From: Rs1 sp000416275
Lineage (GTDB): Bacteria > Pseudomonadota > Gammaproteobacteria > Pseudomonadales > Balneatricaceae
Reading direction: 5' to 3'
DNA: 64,000 nucleotides
NCBI GenBank assembly: GCA_965243635.1
Contig: OZ251574.1
Location: 3,410,001 to 3,474,000, forward strand
The notes below the pieces were generated by a model, which searched no databases, was not told the origin of the DNA, and was given only the letters and a program-made list of their open reading frames with translations. A program made the position numbers and the translations under genes. This document shows, piece by piece, positions 9,784 through 19,078 of this stretch (the first letter of the stretch is position 1; each line of letters opens with the position of its first letter).

Positions 9784-9947
9784 AACGACTCTCTTAGATA
9801 AAAGCTTAAATTCGAACAAGCCATACACATCCCAGCTGGTGAATCACTCGATAATCACCGCTAAGCTAGGCAAACGCAGCAACTAAATTAGAGATTGTGC
9901 TCAACAGCGCCATTCTATAAATAGAATTTGGGAGTTAGGTGCTCCGA

Positions 9948-10220
9948 TTATTGATTATTAGGACGGGGGCCGGATCGGCCTCGACGACCGCCGGTTTTAG
10001 CACTATTTCTTGCCGCTCTTCTGCGAGCAACTAACTGCCCGATCCGCTCTGCCAGCGGCGCGACTAAGCTTAATCTTCGACTGTCATCATAATTTGACCA
10101 CTCTTTGATCTCGACCTTAGTCCGCCCGCAGCCAAAACACCAACCAGTGATATCGTCAGACTTACAGACCCCGACACACGGAGACATTTCAGCTGCTGCG
10201 ATTAATTGGGCATCATCCAT
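9948..10220 (-). CDS. DUF1289 small cysteine-rich protein
   Basis: A 90-residue protein with the DUF1289 core CVGVCKSDDITGWCFGCGR, whose four Cys could bind a metal or Fe-S cluster. The family's EI/KEW segment follows, then a basic Arg-rich C-terminus. The function of the family is not established. The ATG at 10220 has AAGGTGA at good spacing. A second DUF1289 gene occurs at 44049-44243. The basic tail here (RRRAARNS...RRGRSG) is absent from that paralogue and might contact nucleic acid. Confidence 0.87.
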   Translation of the reverse strand: MDDAQLIAAAEMSPCVGVCKSDDITGWCFGCGRTKVEIKEWSNYDDSRRLSLVAPLAERIGQLVARRRAARNSAKTGGRRGRSGPRPNNQ

Positions 10221-10401
10221 ATTTTCACCTTAAGTTAGCTACCCTAAAATAGTACTGCTAAAAAGCCTCGAAACAAGTCCCGCAGCTTGCCTATGCGTCA
10301 GGGGCGAGTGTGGCTTGCTCGGACCTGAATCAATGACGCCCTAAGACAGTGTGAGACTTTTAAAGATTTCTTCTCTATTTATAAGGGTAGTTTTATTATT
10401 A

Positions 10402-10610
10402 CCTGAATCAGTGACTTCACTGCACCACATAGCGCAAGCTCTTGATTCTACAGCGGTTAGAAAAATGCCCGCTGAACCTACGGGTTTTATGCACGGATGC
10501 ATTTATTTAGCGAATGCAGGACGCATATGAGCTTGCAGCTAAGATTTTTCAATTCCACCGTAAAACCAATATCTTACACTCTGTATTCACTTTGAAGTCA
10601 CGGATTCAGG
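10402..10610 (+). mobile_element. 209 bp miniature inverted-repeat element, copy 1
   Basis: The element begins CCTGAATCAGTGACTTCA and ends with the near-exact inverse, TGAAGTCACGGATTCAGG (one mismatch). Interior inverted repeats (GCAAGCTC with GAGCTTGC; CCCG with CGGG) suggest the whole unit can fold. It has no coding capacity. The sequence TATTA flanks both ends directly. Copies 2 and 3 have exactly the same length. No transposase that could mobilise it is present in the window. Confidence 0.85.
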
Positions 10611-10827
10611 TATTATATTTTACTGCTGGTAATATCTAGCCGAATAGGCTGCAGCGCGCTCTGCTATTGTCATTGGTGAGCCGGAATTTACTGAGTAAGT
10701 AGTAGCTATATTGAGTTAGAAAAATAAACCAGAGCGCCCAATAATGGGCGATTAATGCTATTGGAACTCATCGTTTACCAGTGCCTAATAAATTTGGCAT
10801 ACTAGTAATTATAAGGAGTGAGTATCG

Positions 10828-10932
10828 ATGAATGCTATCCAGCAGCGACTTTAAAATAGTTATGTGCGACAAAAAGCTATAGATATTTTCACGCTAACCG
10901 CATATTTCACACTGGCAGAATTGCTGCGCTAG
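10828..10932 (+). pseudogene. Short interrupted reading frame between two element copies
   Basis: AAGGAG precedes an ATG at 10828. The frame runs 8 codons to a TAA, then continues open for another 25 codons (NSYVRQKAIDIFTLTAYF...) to a TAG at 10930-10932. The spacing and amino-acid character look like the start of a gene broken by a stop. The parent family is not recognised, and chance is possible. Confidence 0.25.
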
Positions 10933-10985
10933 CGAGCCAATAATTTAACCGCATGGAACACTGATCCGAACAACCTTCAATATTA

Positions 10986-11194
10986 CCTGAATCACTGGTT
11001 TCACTGCAGCACATAACGCAAGTTCTTGATTATACAGCGGTTAGAAAAACACCCGCTGGGCCTACGGGTTTTATGCACGGATGCATTTATTTAGCGAATG
11101 CAGGACGCATATGAGCTTGCAGCTAAGATTTTTAAACTCCACTGTAAAACCAATACCTTACACTCTGCATTCACTTTGAAATCACGGATTCAGG
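10986..11194 (+). mobile_element. 209 bp miniature inverted-repeat element, copy 2
   Basis: Same orientation and length as copy 1 and about 90% identical by eye. Ends are CCTGAATCACTGGTTTCA and TGAAATCACGGATTCAGG. The flanks read TATTA on both sides, exactly as for copy 1. It lies 140 bp downstream (in gene direction) of the glutamine amidotransferase stop and so could act in 3' processing or termination of that transcript. Confidence 0.85.
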
Positions 11195-11336
11195 TATTAG
11201 AAAACCAGCCTTAACAAGTCACTTTTAGGCAATTTGATAAGATCAAGAAACGGCTGCTGGCATACCAAAGTCTGGCAAAAACCACTGACTACGAGTCAAT
11301 TTTTCGGTACGCCCCGCAGAAAAATGCGAGACTTGC

Positions 11337-12137
11337 TCAGCTAACCACAGCGACGGGTTCGCACTTGCTGATATCCATTTTAAAATGCTGCAGCTGTTTT
11401 TGTTCACATATTTTTATCCCCTCTCCCGGCTCTACTACCTGCCACTCACCTTCAGTGACGTCTAGAGGCTCAGAGGCTATCACTACCCCGCCCTCAGAAT
11501 TTTTGTAATACAAACTCGGCGCCCGACGGTCAGAGGAGTATCGAAAAGCATAGATGCATTTTCCGTCACTCAAACTGGCGGTAAATCGAAACGCCCCAGT
11601 AATCTCTTTGTCGGTCATTAATTGATTCACTTTATTACAAAGCTTTGACACGGCGGCAATAGGGTCTTCATTTAATCCAAAATGATAGAGGGCGAGGAAG
11701 AGTGCCTCACTATCCGTGGTTCCCTCCCGACCAGAATAGTAGTGATCGGGAATGAGATTCTCTATGTCTCTGCGAACTTTCTCATATTCGGCTATTTGAC
11801 CATTGTGCATGAACATCCAATTATCGAAACTGAACGGATGGCAGTTAGCTCGACTGGTAAAAGTACCCGTTGAAGCGCGAACATGGGCAAAAAATAATTG
11901 CGAACTTAATTGCCGACACAAACTAATCAGATTTTGATCGGCCCAAGCTGGCAGTATCTCACGATAAATTCCAGGATAAGATTTCTCACCGTACCAACCC
12001 AAGCCAAATCCGTCTCCATTAATCGCTGTTTTCGACTCAGAGGCATGCAAACTTTGTTTAATCAGAGAATTACAGGGATTCTCAATTAACTTTTCTAAAT
12101 ATATAGCTTCACCTGAATACGCCAACCAACGACACAT
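11337..12137 (-). CDS. Class II glutamine amidotransferase, YafJ type
   Basis: The 266-residue product starts MCRWLAYSG. Cys2 becomes the N-terminal nucleophile after Met removal, as in all Ntn-type class II amidotransferases. Further landmarks are NGDGFGLGWY, FFAHVRASTG and the NCHPF...MHNGQI oxyanion/glutamine pocket. The protein is a stand-alone glutaminase domain of YafJ length (255 in E. coli) with no visible synthase domain. The acceptor reaction of this family is not established. It could be related to EgtC-like gamma-glutamyl hydrolases, but no ergothioneine genes are nearby. Confidence 0.9.
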   Translation of the reverse strand: MCRWLAYSGEAIYLEKLIENPCNSLIKQSLHASESKTAINGDGFGLGWYGEKSYPGIYREILPAWADQNLISLCRQLSSQLFFAHVRASTGTFTSRANCHPFSFDNWMFMHNGQIAEYEKVRRDIENLIPDHYYSGREGTTDSEALFLALYHFGLNEDPIAAVSKLCNKVNQLMTDKEITGAFRFTASLSDGKCIYAFRYSSDRRAPSLYYKNSEGGVVIASEPLDVTEGEWQVVEPGEGIKICEQKQLQHFKMDISKCEPVAVVS

Positions 12138-12408
12138 ACTTACCTCTTCATTTAATTTCTATTTTTGCAGAACTAATGATAACCATAGACCAATAGGTTA
12201 ATTTTCAATCAAATTAGTAAAGTTTATAGACCGCCACGAAAAACATTCAGCTGCAGTTAACAAACAATTAGCCATTGTAGACTTAATTGATATTCATTGA
12301 AGTAAAGCTGAGATTTACTTCGGAATTTTGTAAAATCAGCGTTATTATATAATATATTGGCTGAACTAATCAGTTAAAATCACACTATCAATAATTTGAG
12401 TAATAAAT

Positions 12409-13152
12409 TTGAATCACAAAATATCAGCCATCAATATACCGTCTAAATCAAGTCAACATTGCTGCAATTGTAATCTCAATTCTCTGTGTATGGCGGTTTC
12501 ATTAGATATGTCTGAAATGTCTAAGCTTGATGAGATAATTGATCGCGGTAAGCCCTTACCTAAAGGCCATAATTTAAGTGTACAAGGGGACAAGTTCCGC
12601 TCTGTTTTCGCCATAAAAACCGGCAGTGTAAAAACTTATACCACCAGTTGCGATGGCGAAGAGCGCATCACTGGTTTCTATTTTCCCGGCGACTTAATCG
12701 GTCTCAATGCTATCGATACTGGAATTTGTCAAGATTCAATCAAGATTTTAGAAACTTCTACAGTCTGTCAGGTAGATTTCGAGCAACTGGATAATTTGTC
12801 TGCGGGAATGCCAAAACTGCGCCGTCAAATCCTTAAAACCATGAGCAAGGAAATTTGCAACGAGCAGCACATGCTTGAGCTTCTGGCCAATAAAAGTGCG
12901 GATGAGCGCCTCGCCACTTTTTTGCTGCGGCTCTCTAATCGATTCAAAGCCCGAGGTTTTTCCGAATCACGTTTTCGACTCTCGATGTCCCGCAATGAAA
13001 TTGGTAACTATTTAGGCCTAACGGTGGAAACGGTCAGCCGAGTTTTAACCAGACTGCAAAAAAGTGATTTTTTAGTGGTCGAAAATAAAGAAATTGAAAT
13101 TCTAAACTTCAAAGCACTGTTGAATTTGAGCCATGGCAAGAGCAACGATTAG
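12409..13152 (+). CDS. fnr: Fnr/Anr-type oxygen-sensing transcription regulator
   Basis: A 247-residue CRP/FNR protein. Cys18, Cys21, Cys27 and Cys120 have exactly the spacing of the [4Fe-4S] ligands of E. coli FNR (20, 23, 29, 122), so an oxygen-labile cluster is expected. A cyclic-nucleotide-type beta barrel follows (FAIKTGSVKTY, FYFPGDLIGLNAI), then a C-terminal helix-turn-helix whose recognition helix region reads NYLGLTVETVSRVLTR, matching FNR. The start is TTG at 12409. No ATG precedes the cluster cysteines. It lies alone, divergent from the amidotransferase gene. Confidence 0.93.
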   Translation: MNHKISAINIPSKSSQHCCNCNLNSLCMAVSLDMSEMSKLDEIIDRGKPLPKGHNLSVQGDKFRSVFAIKTGSVKTYTTSCDGEERITGFYFPGDLIGLNAIDTGICQDSIKILETSTVCQVDFEQLDNLSAGMPKLRRQILKTMSKEICNEQHMLELLANKSADERLATFLLRLSNRFKARGFSESRFRLSMSRNEIGNYLGLTVETVSRVLTRLQKSDFLVVENKEIEILNFKALLNLSHGKSND

Positions 13153-13322
13153 CTAATCTTAGGCCCTGCACCCACTGCTGAATTTACCGACAATAAAGAC
13201 AGCGCTATCACCTAGTCAGGTGTATAGTGCAAAGGCATCTAGATTTTTATAACCTCGATTTGAAAAGTTATAAAGCGCTATAGCTGCCTCCAATTCTCAC
13301 TACTTAGATTTAAGGCTCTTAC

Positions 13323-13865
13323 ATGTCCTTCGATGAATGTTACGTAAAATCAGTTGTTCGATCAATCGAAAACTGGCCAGAAGAAGGGGTCGTGTTTCGC
13401 GATATCACTCCTATTTTTAAAGACCCCAAGGCACTAAGAATGGTTTCTGATGCTTTTATTCAACGTTATATCGATGCGGATATCACCCATATCGCCTGTA
13501 TTGATGCCCGCGGTTTTTTAGTCGCTTCGATCATGGCTTATCAACTTGGCCTTCCTTTAGTGCTAGTGAGAAAGAAAGGCAAGCTTCCCGGTGCAACCGT
13601 GCGCCAAGAGTACCAATTAGAGTACGGCACTGCTGAAATCGAAATGCAAGTCGATGCAGTGACTGCCGGTGATAAAGTGTTAGTCTTTGATGATCTAATC
13701 GCCACCGGTGGCACGTTGTTAGCGGCTTGCACTCTAATTAAAAAACTGGGCGCTTCCGTGGTTGAAAGTGCTGCTATGATCAATTTACCGGACTTACAGG
13801 GTGCTAAATTATTGGAAGACGCAGGCATTCCGGTTTTTACTTTATTAGCATACGAAGGATTATAA
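13323..13865 (+). CDS. apt: Adenine phosphoribosyltransferase
   Basis: Apt salvages adenine to AMP using PRPP in the cytoplasm. The 180-residue protein has the PRPP loop VLVFDDLIATGGTLLAA at about residues 119-135, and the conserved EEGVVFRDITPIFKDP and RKKGKLPG segments. Length equals the family norm (about 180). The ATG at 13323 has AAGG upstream. It is followed by a strong intrinsic terminator, so it is likely monocistronic. Confidence 0.96.
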   Translation: MSFDECYVKSVVRSIENWPEEGVVFRDITPIFKDPKALRMVSDAFIQRYIDADITHIACIDARGFLVASIMAYQLGLPLVLVRKKGKLPGATVRQEYQLEYGTAEIEMQVDAVTAGDKVLVFDDLIATGGTLLAACTLIKKLGASVVESAAMINLPDLQGAKLLEDAGIPVFTLLAYEGL

Positions 13866-13930
13866 GCGCGGAAAACGGTCAATTATTCACGCCTCTTTAT
13901 ACACGCTTCTCATTCACTATAAAGAAAGCC

Positions 13931-13970
13931 AAAAGTGCAGCTGACGATATGTTTATTGCTGCACTTTTTT
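13931..13970 (+). terminator. Intrinsic terminator of apt
   Basis: An 11 bp perfect stem (AAAAGTGCAGC / GCTGCACTTTT) with a 16-base loop, ending in a run of six T. It lies 65 bp after the apt stop in the same direction. The A-rich left arm could also make it work in reverse. Confidence 0.85.
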
Positions 13971-14418
13971 AGCTCCTTAATCCCCCACTCACTGGCGCTT
14001 TTTCAGCAGCCAACTACCCCGCCACTAGCAATCGCTTTTATTACTCCGGTATAAAAAAATACTATAGCAAATATAGATGATTAGACTTTTAGCCTCGTCA
14101 AAATTGTTATATTCTGCACTGTCTTATTTATTGCTCAACAATTAACCAGCAAAGATTAACGTTTGAAATGGCTGCCTATAAAAAGTAAAAATCTTCTTTA
14201 ACAGCTTAATTGAACAAGTTTATTTTGACTGTAAGACAACGCTATATTGAGCCAATAACAGCAGCTAAGCTGCGTTCTCGATGCTATAATTTCTTATTTT
14301 TCTACCAAATAAACGCACTATTCCACAACGACTTTCATCACATTTAGCGTCACTATCAGCAAGATATTGTATGCATTGTTAAGTTTACCTGAACGAACTA
14401 GTTTCTAGGATCCTATTT
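13971..14418. other. Gene-free stretch before the EamA gene
   Basis: About 450 bp, AT-rich, with no convincing gene, repeat copy or RNA structure recognised. It presumably holds the promoter for the exporter gene at 14419. Confidence 0.4.
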
Positions 14419-15324
14419 ATGATTTATCAACTCGCCGCACTTGGCGCTGGAATTTGCTTCGCACTTTCGCCCTTTTTTTCTGTGCAGGCGGTCAAGGCGC
14501 TAGGCGCTACACGCTTTAATATGTGGCGTATGTCGATCGTATTTTTAATGTTGGCGACAGTCACTATAGCTACTGATCGCTTGCAACCTGAGCTTTTAGA
14601 CTGGTGGCTGATAATTGTGGTCAGTTCATTTATCGGAATATTTCTAGGGGACACTTTACTTTTTTGGGGCCTTAAGCGGATGGGGCCGCGGCGAAATTCG
14701 GTTATTTTCGCGCTCAATGCTCCTATTACCATATTCTTGGGTTGGTTATTTTTAGATGAAAAGCTGCCTATTTCTGTGCTGATAGGCACGATAATGATAA
14801 CCAGCGGCGTTATTATTGCAGTCGCCTTTGGTCGCAATCGAAAGCAGACCCACGCCCTAGAAGACACTCAGGGCAGGCTGTTAATCGCCGTCGCCATCAC
14901 GCTCTCTTCGGCTCTCTGCCAGGCGATCAGTTTAATTTTAATCAGACCAGCTATGGAGTCGGGAATAGACCCGATCGCAGCCAGCGCCATGCGAGTTGGT
15001 ATTGCCGCGCTTTGTCTATGGGCTGTCGCCCTAGCTAATAGCTACCGACCGAAGCGGCAAAAGCAGAATAAAGTGGCCATCAACACCCGCCACTTTTTGC
15101 AAATAAGCGCCAGCGGATTTTTAGCCATGGGCCTTGGTATGTCACTGCTACTTTTCGGACTTAAAGGCGGAGACACCGGCATCATATCGACACTCTCATC
15201 AATTTCACCGGTGGTTGCACTCCCTATCTTGTGGTTTATAATGAAAAAACCACCGGCAGCAAGCGCTTGGATAGGGGCAATATTGGCGGTATCAGGGACG
15301 GCGGCGCTATTTTTATTTTCCTAA
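14419..15324 (+). CDS. EamA-family (DMT) transporter
   Basis: A 301-residue inner-membrane protein with about ten hydrophobic helices arranged as two EamA repeats (residues 1-140 and 150-300). The repeats carry typical motifs such as ALGATRFNMWR, FLGWLFLDEKLP and PVVALPILWFI. Family members export amino acids or other metabolites. The substrate cannot be read from the sequence. The ATG at 14419 is preceded by AGGATCC. It is convergent with yqaA. Confidence 0.85.
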   Translation: MIYQLAALGAGICFALSPFFSVQAVKALGATRFNMWRMSIVFLMLATVTIATDRLQPELLDWWLIIVVSSFIGIFLGDTLLFWGLKRMGPRRNSVIFALNAPITIFLGWLFLDEKLPISVLIGTIMITSGVIIAVAFGRNRKQTHALEDTQGRLLIAVAITLSSALCQAISLILIRPAMESGIDPIAASAMRVGIAALCLWAVALANSYRPKRQKQNKVAINTRHFLQISASGFLAMGLGMSLLLFGLKGGDTGIISTLSSISPVVALPILWFIMKKPPAASAWIGAILAVSGTAALFLFS

Positions 15325-15434
15325 ACGACTCTCGAGCCAATGATGTAAACAAGGATCAAATAGCAAAATTCCCACAGCTAGTTAGCCGACACACCATTAG
15401 CAGGATACGACTTGCAGTGTTTGCTATGCGCAGT

Positions 15435-15851
15435 TTAAGCGAAAAAGACTGCGATCACCCAGTAACGGGCAGCCTTACCTAAGACAATAAAAGCGCAACA
15501 CTGCACAGCATTGAGCCTCAACCAACCCGCCAGCAGGCAAAGCGGGTCGCCGATTATCGGCAGCCAAGAAAAAATTAGCAGTATAGCGCCCTTGTTTTGC
15601 AGCCACTGCTTAGCCCTGAATTGCCGTGAATGATTAAATATTTTGGCGGGATAATAGCGGCTAATCAGCCAGCCGCTGGCAAAGGTGATGATGCCACCTA
15701 GACTGTTGCCGACGATGGCTGTCAATAGTAATTTCCAGATGGGAATCTGCGTTTGGCTGACCAGCCAAGCTAAGCCAATTTCCGAGCCCCCTGGCAATAG
15801 TGTGGCAGCCAGTAAACTACTGGCAAACAAACCCCATAGTTCATATTGCAT
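15435..15851 (-). CDS. yqaA: YqaA/DedA-family small membrane protein
   Basis: A 138-residue SNARE-associated/DedA-type membrane protein with about four helices and the landmarks LLPGGSEIGL, GNSLGGIITF and SWLPIIGDPLCLLAGWLR, which match E. coli YqaA (142 residues). DedA proteins are linked to envelope homeostasis and, for some members, undecaprenyl-phosphate flipping. A specific role for YqaA is not known. It begins 21 bp after recQ on the same strand and is probably co-transcribed. Confidence 0.88.
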   Translation of the reverse strand: MQYELWGLFASSLLAATLLPGGSEIGLAWLVSQTQIPIWKLLLTAIVGNSLGGIITFASGWLISRYYPAKIFNHSRQFRAKQWLQNKGAILLIFSWLPIIGDPLCLLAGWLRLNAVQCCAFIVLGKAARYWVIAVFFA

Positions 15852-15872
15852 GATGTCAGCGTATCGCCACTA

Positions 15873-18002
15873 TCACTTGTGTTGCAATCCCATGCTGACA
15901 CAGCGAATCAGCGCTATATCATACACTCCATCTAAGGCTTCAAACACCGGTTTTAGAGCGCGACCATTCGCCGCCTCCGATAGCAGTATTTCCTGTTCAA
16001 TTAATTGAATTTCTGACTCCGGCAGCTCCACCACTTCATCGACACTTAATTCACCTTTAGCGATCCCTGTCGCTAAATGATTGTAAATTACATTGACTGA
16101 GAGCTTTTGCATACTGGCAACTTGGCTGATTAACATCCCGGTTTTAAACAGCACGATTGACTCTTCACTTTGTTTATCAACAACTAGCTGCGACGAATTT
16201 TGATCATTGAGCACGGCTAAAAACTCATCGCCATACAGTTCCAGTTTTCGCTCTCCTATGCCGCTTATTTTTTGCATCTGCTGGCGACTAGTAGGGCGAT
16301 ACATCACCATTTCCATCAGCGTGGCATCGTGAAATATGATGTAGGGAGGTACATCCTGCTCTTTGGCCAAATCGGTACGCAATGCTCTTAACGCCTCCCA
16401 TAACACATGCTCATCAGCGTCAAGCTTATGTTGTACCGTTTTCTTTTTATCATATTTACTGCGCGTAGTTTGCTTACGTAGATCTTCGCGCAATTCTATA
16501 CTCTCTTCACCGCGCAACAGGGGCCGACATTTTTCGGTCAGTTTTAAGACACCAAAACGGTCGTAGTCGACACCTAGATAGCTTCTGGCAACTAACTGTC
16601 GAAACACCGAGCGCCACTGCTGCTTGTTGAGCTCTTTACCAATATTCCAAATCGACAATTTTTGATGATTAAACTGCGTCACTTTATCGGTCAAGCTACC
16701 GGTTAACACATCGACAATATGATTGACGCCAAAGCTTTGTCCGGTCCGATAAACAGCTGACAGTACTTTGCGCGCAGCTTCTGTGCCATCCCATACGGGC
16801 ACCGGCTGTAGGCAATTATCGCAGTTGCCACATGGCTGGTGTTCACTTTCACCAAAATAGCTCAGTAGCACTTGTCGCCGACAGCTGGTAATTTCGCATA
16901 AACCTAGGATCGCTTCCAATTTTTGCCGCTCGACCTGCTTAATTTCATCCGGCGCCTGAGAGCCCTCTACCATCTGGCGCAAGAACACCACATCTTGTAA
17001 ACCATACACCATCCAAGCATTAGCTGGCTGTCCGTCACGCCCAGCTCTGCCAGTCTCTTGATAGTAGGCCTCAATACTCTTAGGCAAGTCTAAATGGGCA
17101 ACAAAACGCACATTTGGTTTATCTATCCCCATCCCAAAAGCAATCGTAGCAACGATGATCACCTTGTCTTCCGTTAAAAAGCGATGCTGATGATGCTGTT
17201 TCAACTTCGCCGCTAGACCCGCGTGATAGGGAAGAGCATTCAACCCTTTAGTGCAGAGCCAGGCAGCGGTTTCTTCCACCCGCTTGCGAGAGAGGCAGTA
17301 AACTATTCCGGCATCTTGCGGGTGTTCCGATTGAATGAAAGCCAATAACTGCTCTCTCGCCCGGTCTTTTTGTCCAATGCGATAGCGGATGTTGGGGCGA
17401 TCAAAACCTTGGATGAAAATATTGGTATTGCGCAGTTCCAGACGCTGTTCAATTTCAAGCTGAGTGCGAGAATCGGCGGTGGCAGTTAAAGCGATCCGCG
17501 GCGCATTGGGAAAGTTGTTGGCGAACTGGGCAATTTTAAGGTATTCGGGCCTAAAATCATGGCCCCATTGCGAGACACAGTGCGCTTCATCAATAGCGAT
17601 TAAAGCGACATCGCACTGTGCTAACATCTGGAAGGTTTTTGGCTGCAGTAATCGCTCGGGGGCGATGTATAATAAATCCAACTCCCCACGCAACAGTTGC
17701 TGCTCAACTTCGTGTTGAATACTGTAATCTAATGACGAGTTAAGGTAGGCGGCATTGATGCCTAATTGCGAGAGCGCTGTCACTTGGTCGTGCATCAGTG
17801 CAATTAGCGGAGATACGACCACTGCAGTGCCTGATCTCAATAGCGCTGGCAGTTGATAACAGATAGATTTACCACCACCGGTCGGCATAATAACCAAAGT
17901 GTCTCGGCCTTCGACCACACTTTGAATAATCTCTTGTTGCGCAGCCCTGAAACCGTCATAACCAAACACGTCTTTTAGAACTTTTAGCGACTTTTCTAGC
18001 AT
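15873..18002 (-). CDS. recQ: ATP-dependent DNA helicase RecQ with extended C-terminus
   Basis: A 3'-5' superfamily 2 helicase acting in recombination and fork repair. Domains: Walker A MPTGGGKSICYQLP near residue 40, DEAH box IDEAHCVSQWGHDFRPEY near 137, helicase motif VI region YYQETGRAGRDG, zinc-binding Cys cluster (CEITSCRRQVL...CGNCDNC) near 373-402, RQC domain, and HRDC domain near 545-610. At 709 residues it is about 100 longer than E. coli RecQ. The extra tail (about 615-709) resembles the winged-helix HTH_40 extension found on some RecQ proteins. yqaA follows in the same transcript. Confidence 0.95.
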   Translation of the reverse strand: MLEKSLKVLKDVFGYDGFRAAQQEIIQSVVEGRDTLVIMPTGGGKSICYQLPALLRSGTAVVVSPLIALMHDQVTALSQLGINAAYLNSSLDYSIQHEVEQQLLRGELDLLYIAPERLLQPKTFQMLAQCDVALIAIDEAHCVSQWGHDFRPEYLKIAQFANNFPNAPRIALTATADSRTQLEIEQRLELRNTNIFIQGFDRPNIRYRIGQKDRAREQLLAFIQSEHPQDAGIVYCLSRKRVEETAAWLCTKGLNALPYHAGLAAKLKQHHQHRFLTEDKVIIVATIAFGMGIDKPNVRFVAHLDLPKSIEAYYQETGRAGRDGQPANAWMVYGLQDVVFLRQMVEGSQAPDEIKQVERQKLEAILGLCEITSCRRQVLLSYFGESEHQPCGNCDNCLQPVPVWDGTEAARKVLSAVYRTGQSFGVNHIVDVLTGSLTDKVTQFNHQKLSIWNIGKELNKQQWRSVFRQLVARSYLGVDYDRFGVLKLTEKCRPLLRGEESIELREDLRKQTTRSKYDKKKTVQHKLDADEHVLWEALRALRTDLAKEQDVPPYIIFHDATLMEMVMYRPTSRQQMQKISGIGERKLELYGDEFLAVLNDQNSSQLVVDKQSEESIVLFKTGMLISQVASMQKLSVNVIYNHLATGIAKGELSVDEVVELPESEIQLIEQEILLSEAANGRALKPVFEALDGVYDIALIRCVSMGLQHK

Positions 18003-18443
18003 ATTTCCCCACAGCTATTGGGTTTAAAAAAACAATCCTTAGATTAGAGCGGACAACATTCTAACAGAGACCTTTGTTCTAAGTAGCTAACGAAGGCGAT
18101 ATTAAGTATATAATACCGTGAAAAATGCTATTTATCGCGATCAAAAGAAGTTTGGCGCCGATTTGTCAGCAAAGATCATCAACAGGAAAAATCTAGTGCT
18201 AAGTACTGGCTGTCATATATAGCACTTCTCAATTGCAACACCTTCACTCTTCCCGATAAATAGCTGTTTTTTACTGCAAACACTCCTAAATTCATCGACA
18301 GCGAGCAATAAACTGGTTAAATGTAATTAGAAAGTTTTGTCAGCCTACCCTCGCTATAACATCGCTGACTTATTCACATGTTCTCTAGGTTTATACTTTG
18401 AGTTAGAGTAGACTACGCGCTGTTAATTTTTCAGGGTATTCTC
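18003..18443. other. Divergent intergenic region recQ / YecA-type gene
   Basis: 440 bp between two divergent starts, with no coding frame supported. It should contain both promoters. No element copy or RNA structure was recognised. Confidence 0.4.
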
Positions 18444-19034
18444 ATGCAAACACAACCACAAAACAGTGCTATTACCGATTCTGAGTTAGATGCTTTAGAA
18501 CTTTTTATTTTCTCCGACCTAGTTTCTGAAGAATCCTTAGACCTGATCGGCATTCATGGTTTTTTATGCGCTCTCGTCATATCTCCGGATCCTACTGAAG
18601 AAAGTGAGTGGATGGATATTTTGTTTGACGGCGAGCCTAAATGGAAGTCCGAGCAACAGCAAACTGAAATTAAAACCATTTTACGGCATTGGTTTTCCAG
18701 TATCCGCAGTGATATGGAAGATGATAGCGAGCTGGAAATGCCCTGCGAGCTAACCCTTGCAGTAGAAGACGGGGAAGAAATAGCCGACATCGAAACTTGG
18801 GCTCAAGCATTCATGGAAGCAGTATTTTTGACCGAGGATGCCTGGTACAGCGGTACCTCTCAAGAGCAAAAGGTCACTGAATTAATGTTACCTATTATGG
18901 TTGTATCCGACTTATTTGACGCTAAAGAGTTTCAAGAAATTCGTTGCAACCCAGACGTTTGTGAAGAAATGGCGAATGAAATTCCCGATATTTTAGTCGA
19001 TCTATACCTTATTTTTCAAACCCCTGAAAAGTAA
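18444..19034 (+). CDS. UPF0149 / YecA-type protein
   Basis: The 196-residue acidic protein has the family pattern: an N-terminal ELDALELFIFSDL helix, IHGFLCALVISPD (the 'HG-L/F' landmark), a central WAQAFMEA segment, and a C-terminal DLFD...EIPDILVDLYLIF segment. It lacks the C-terminal SEC-C zinc motif that many YecA proteins carry. Function is not established. Relatives occur as small cytoplasmic proteins (YgfB/YecA). It stands alone. Confidence 0.8.
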   Translation: MQTQPQNSAITDSELDALELFIFSDLVSEESLDLIGIHGFLCALVISPDPTEESEWMDILFDGEPKWKSEQQQTEIKTILRHWFSSIRSDMEDDSELEMPCELTLAVEDGEEIADIETWAQAFMEAVFLTEDAWYSGTSQEQKVTELMLPIMVVSDLFDAKEFQEIRCNPDVCEEMANEIPDILVDLYLIFQTPEK

Positions 19035-19078
19035 TTTTTTCTAGTAAAAACATCCACTAGCATTAGTGTAAAGCTAAC

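Larger units (their letters stand above)
10221..11336. other. 1.1 kb gene-poor block with two miniature elements
   Basis: No complete gene is seen between the DUF1289 gene and the glutamine amidotransferase gene. The block holds two full copies of the 209 bp element (10402-10610 and 10986-11194) in the same orientation. A short stretch at about 10321-10340 resembles one element end. A 35-codon interrupted frame starts at 10828. Confidence 0.7.

Noticed and set aside
10402..11194. Two similar 209 bp units as a CRISPR array or integron attC array
   Set aside because: Only two units, each with terminal inverted repeats, 375 bp apart. There are no cas genes, no integrase and no short regular spacers.
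11232..11244. TTGATAAGATCAA palindrome resembling an FNR site
   Set aside because: The half-sites are perfect but the spacer is 3 rather than 4 bases. It lies downstream of a gene's stop rather than in a promoter.
12287..12300. TTGATATTCATTGA as an FNR box upstream of the fnr gene
   Set aside because: The left half matches TTGAT but the right half reads ATTGA rather than ATCAA. Two mismatches in one half-site are too weak without experimental data.
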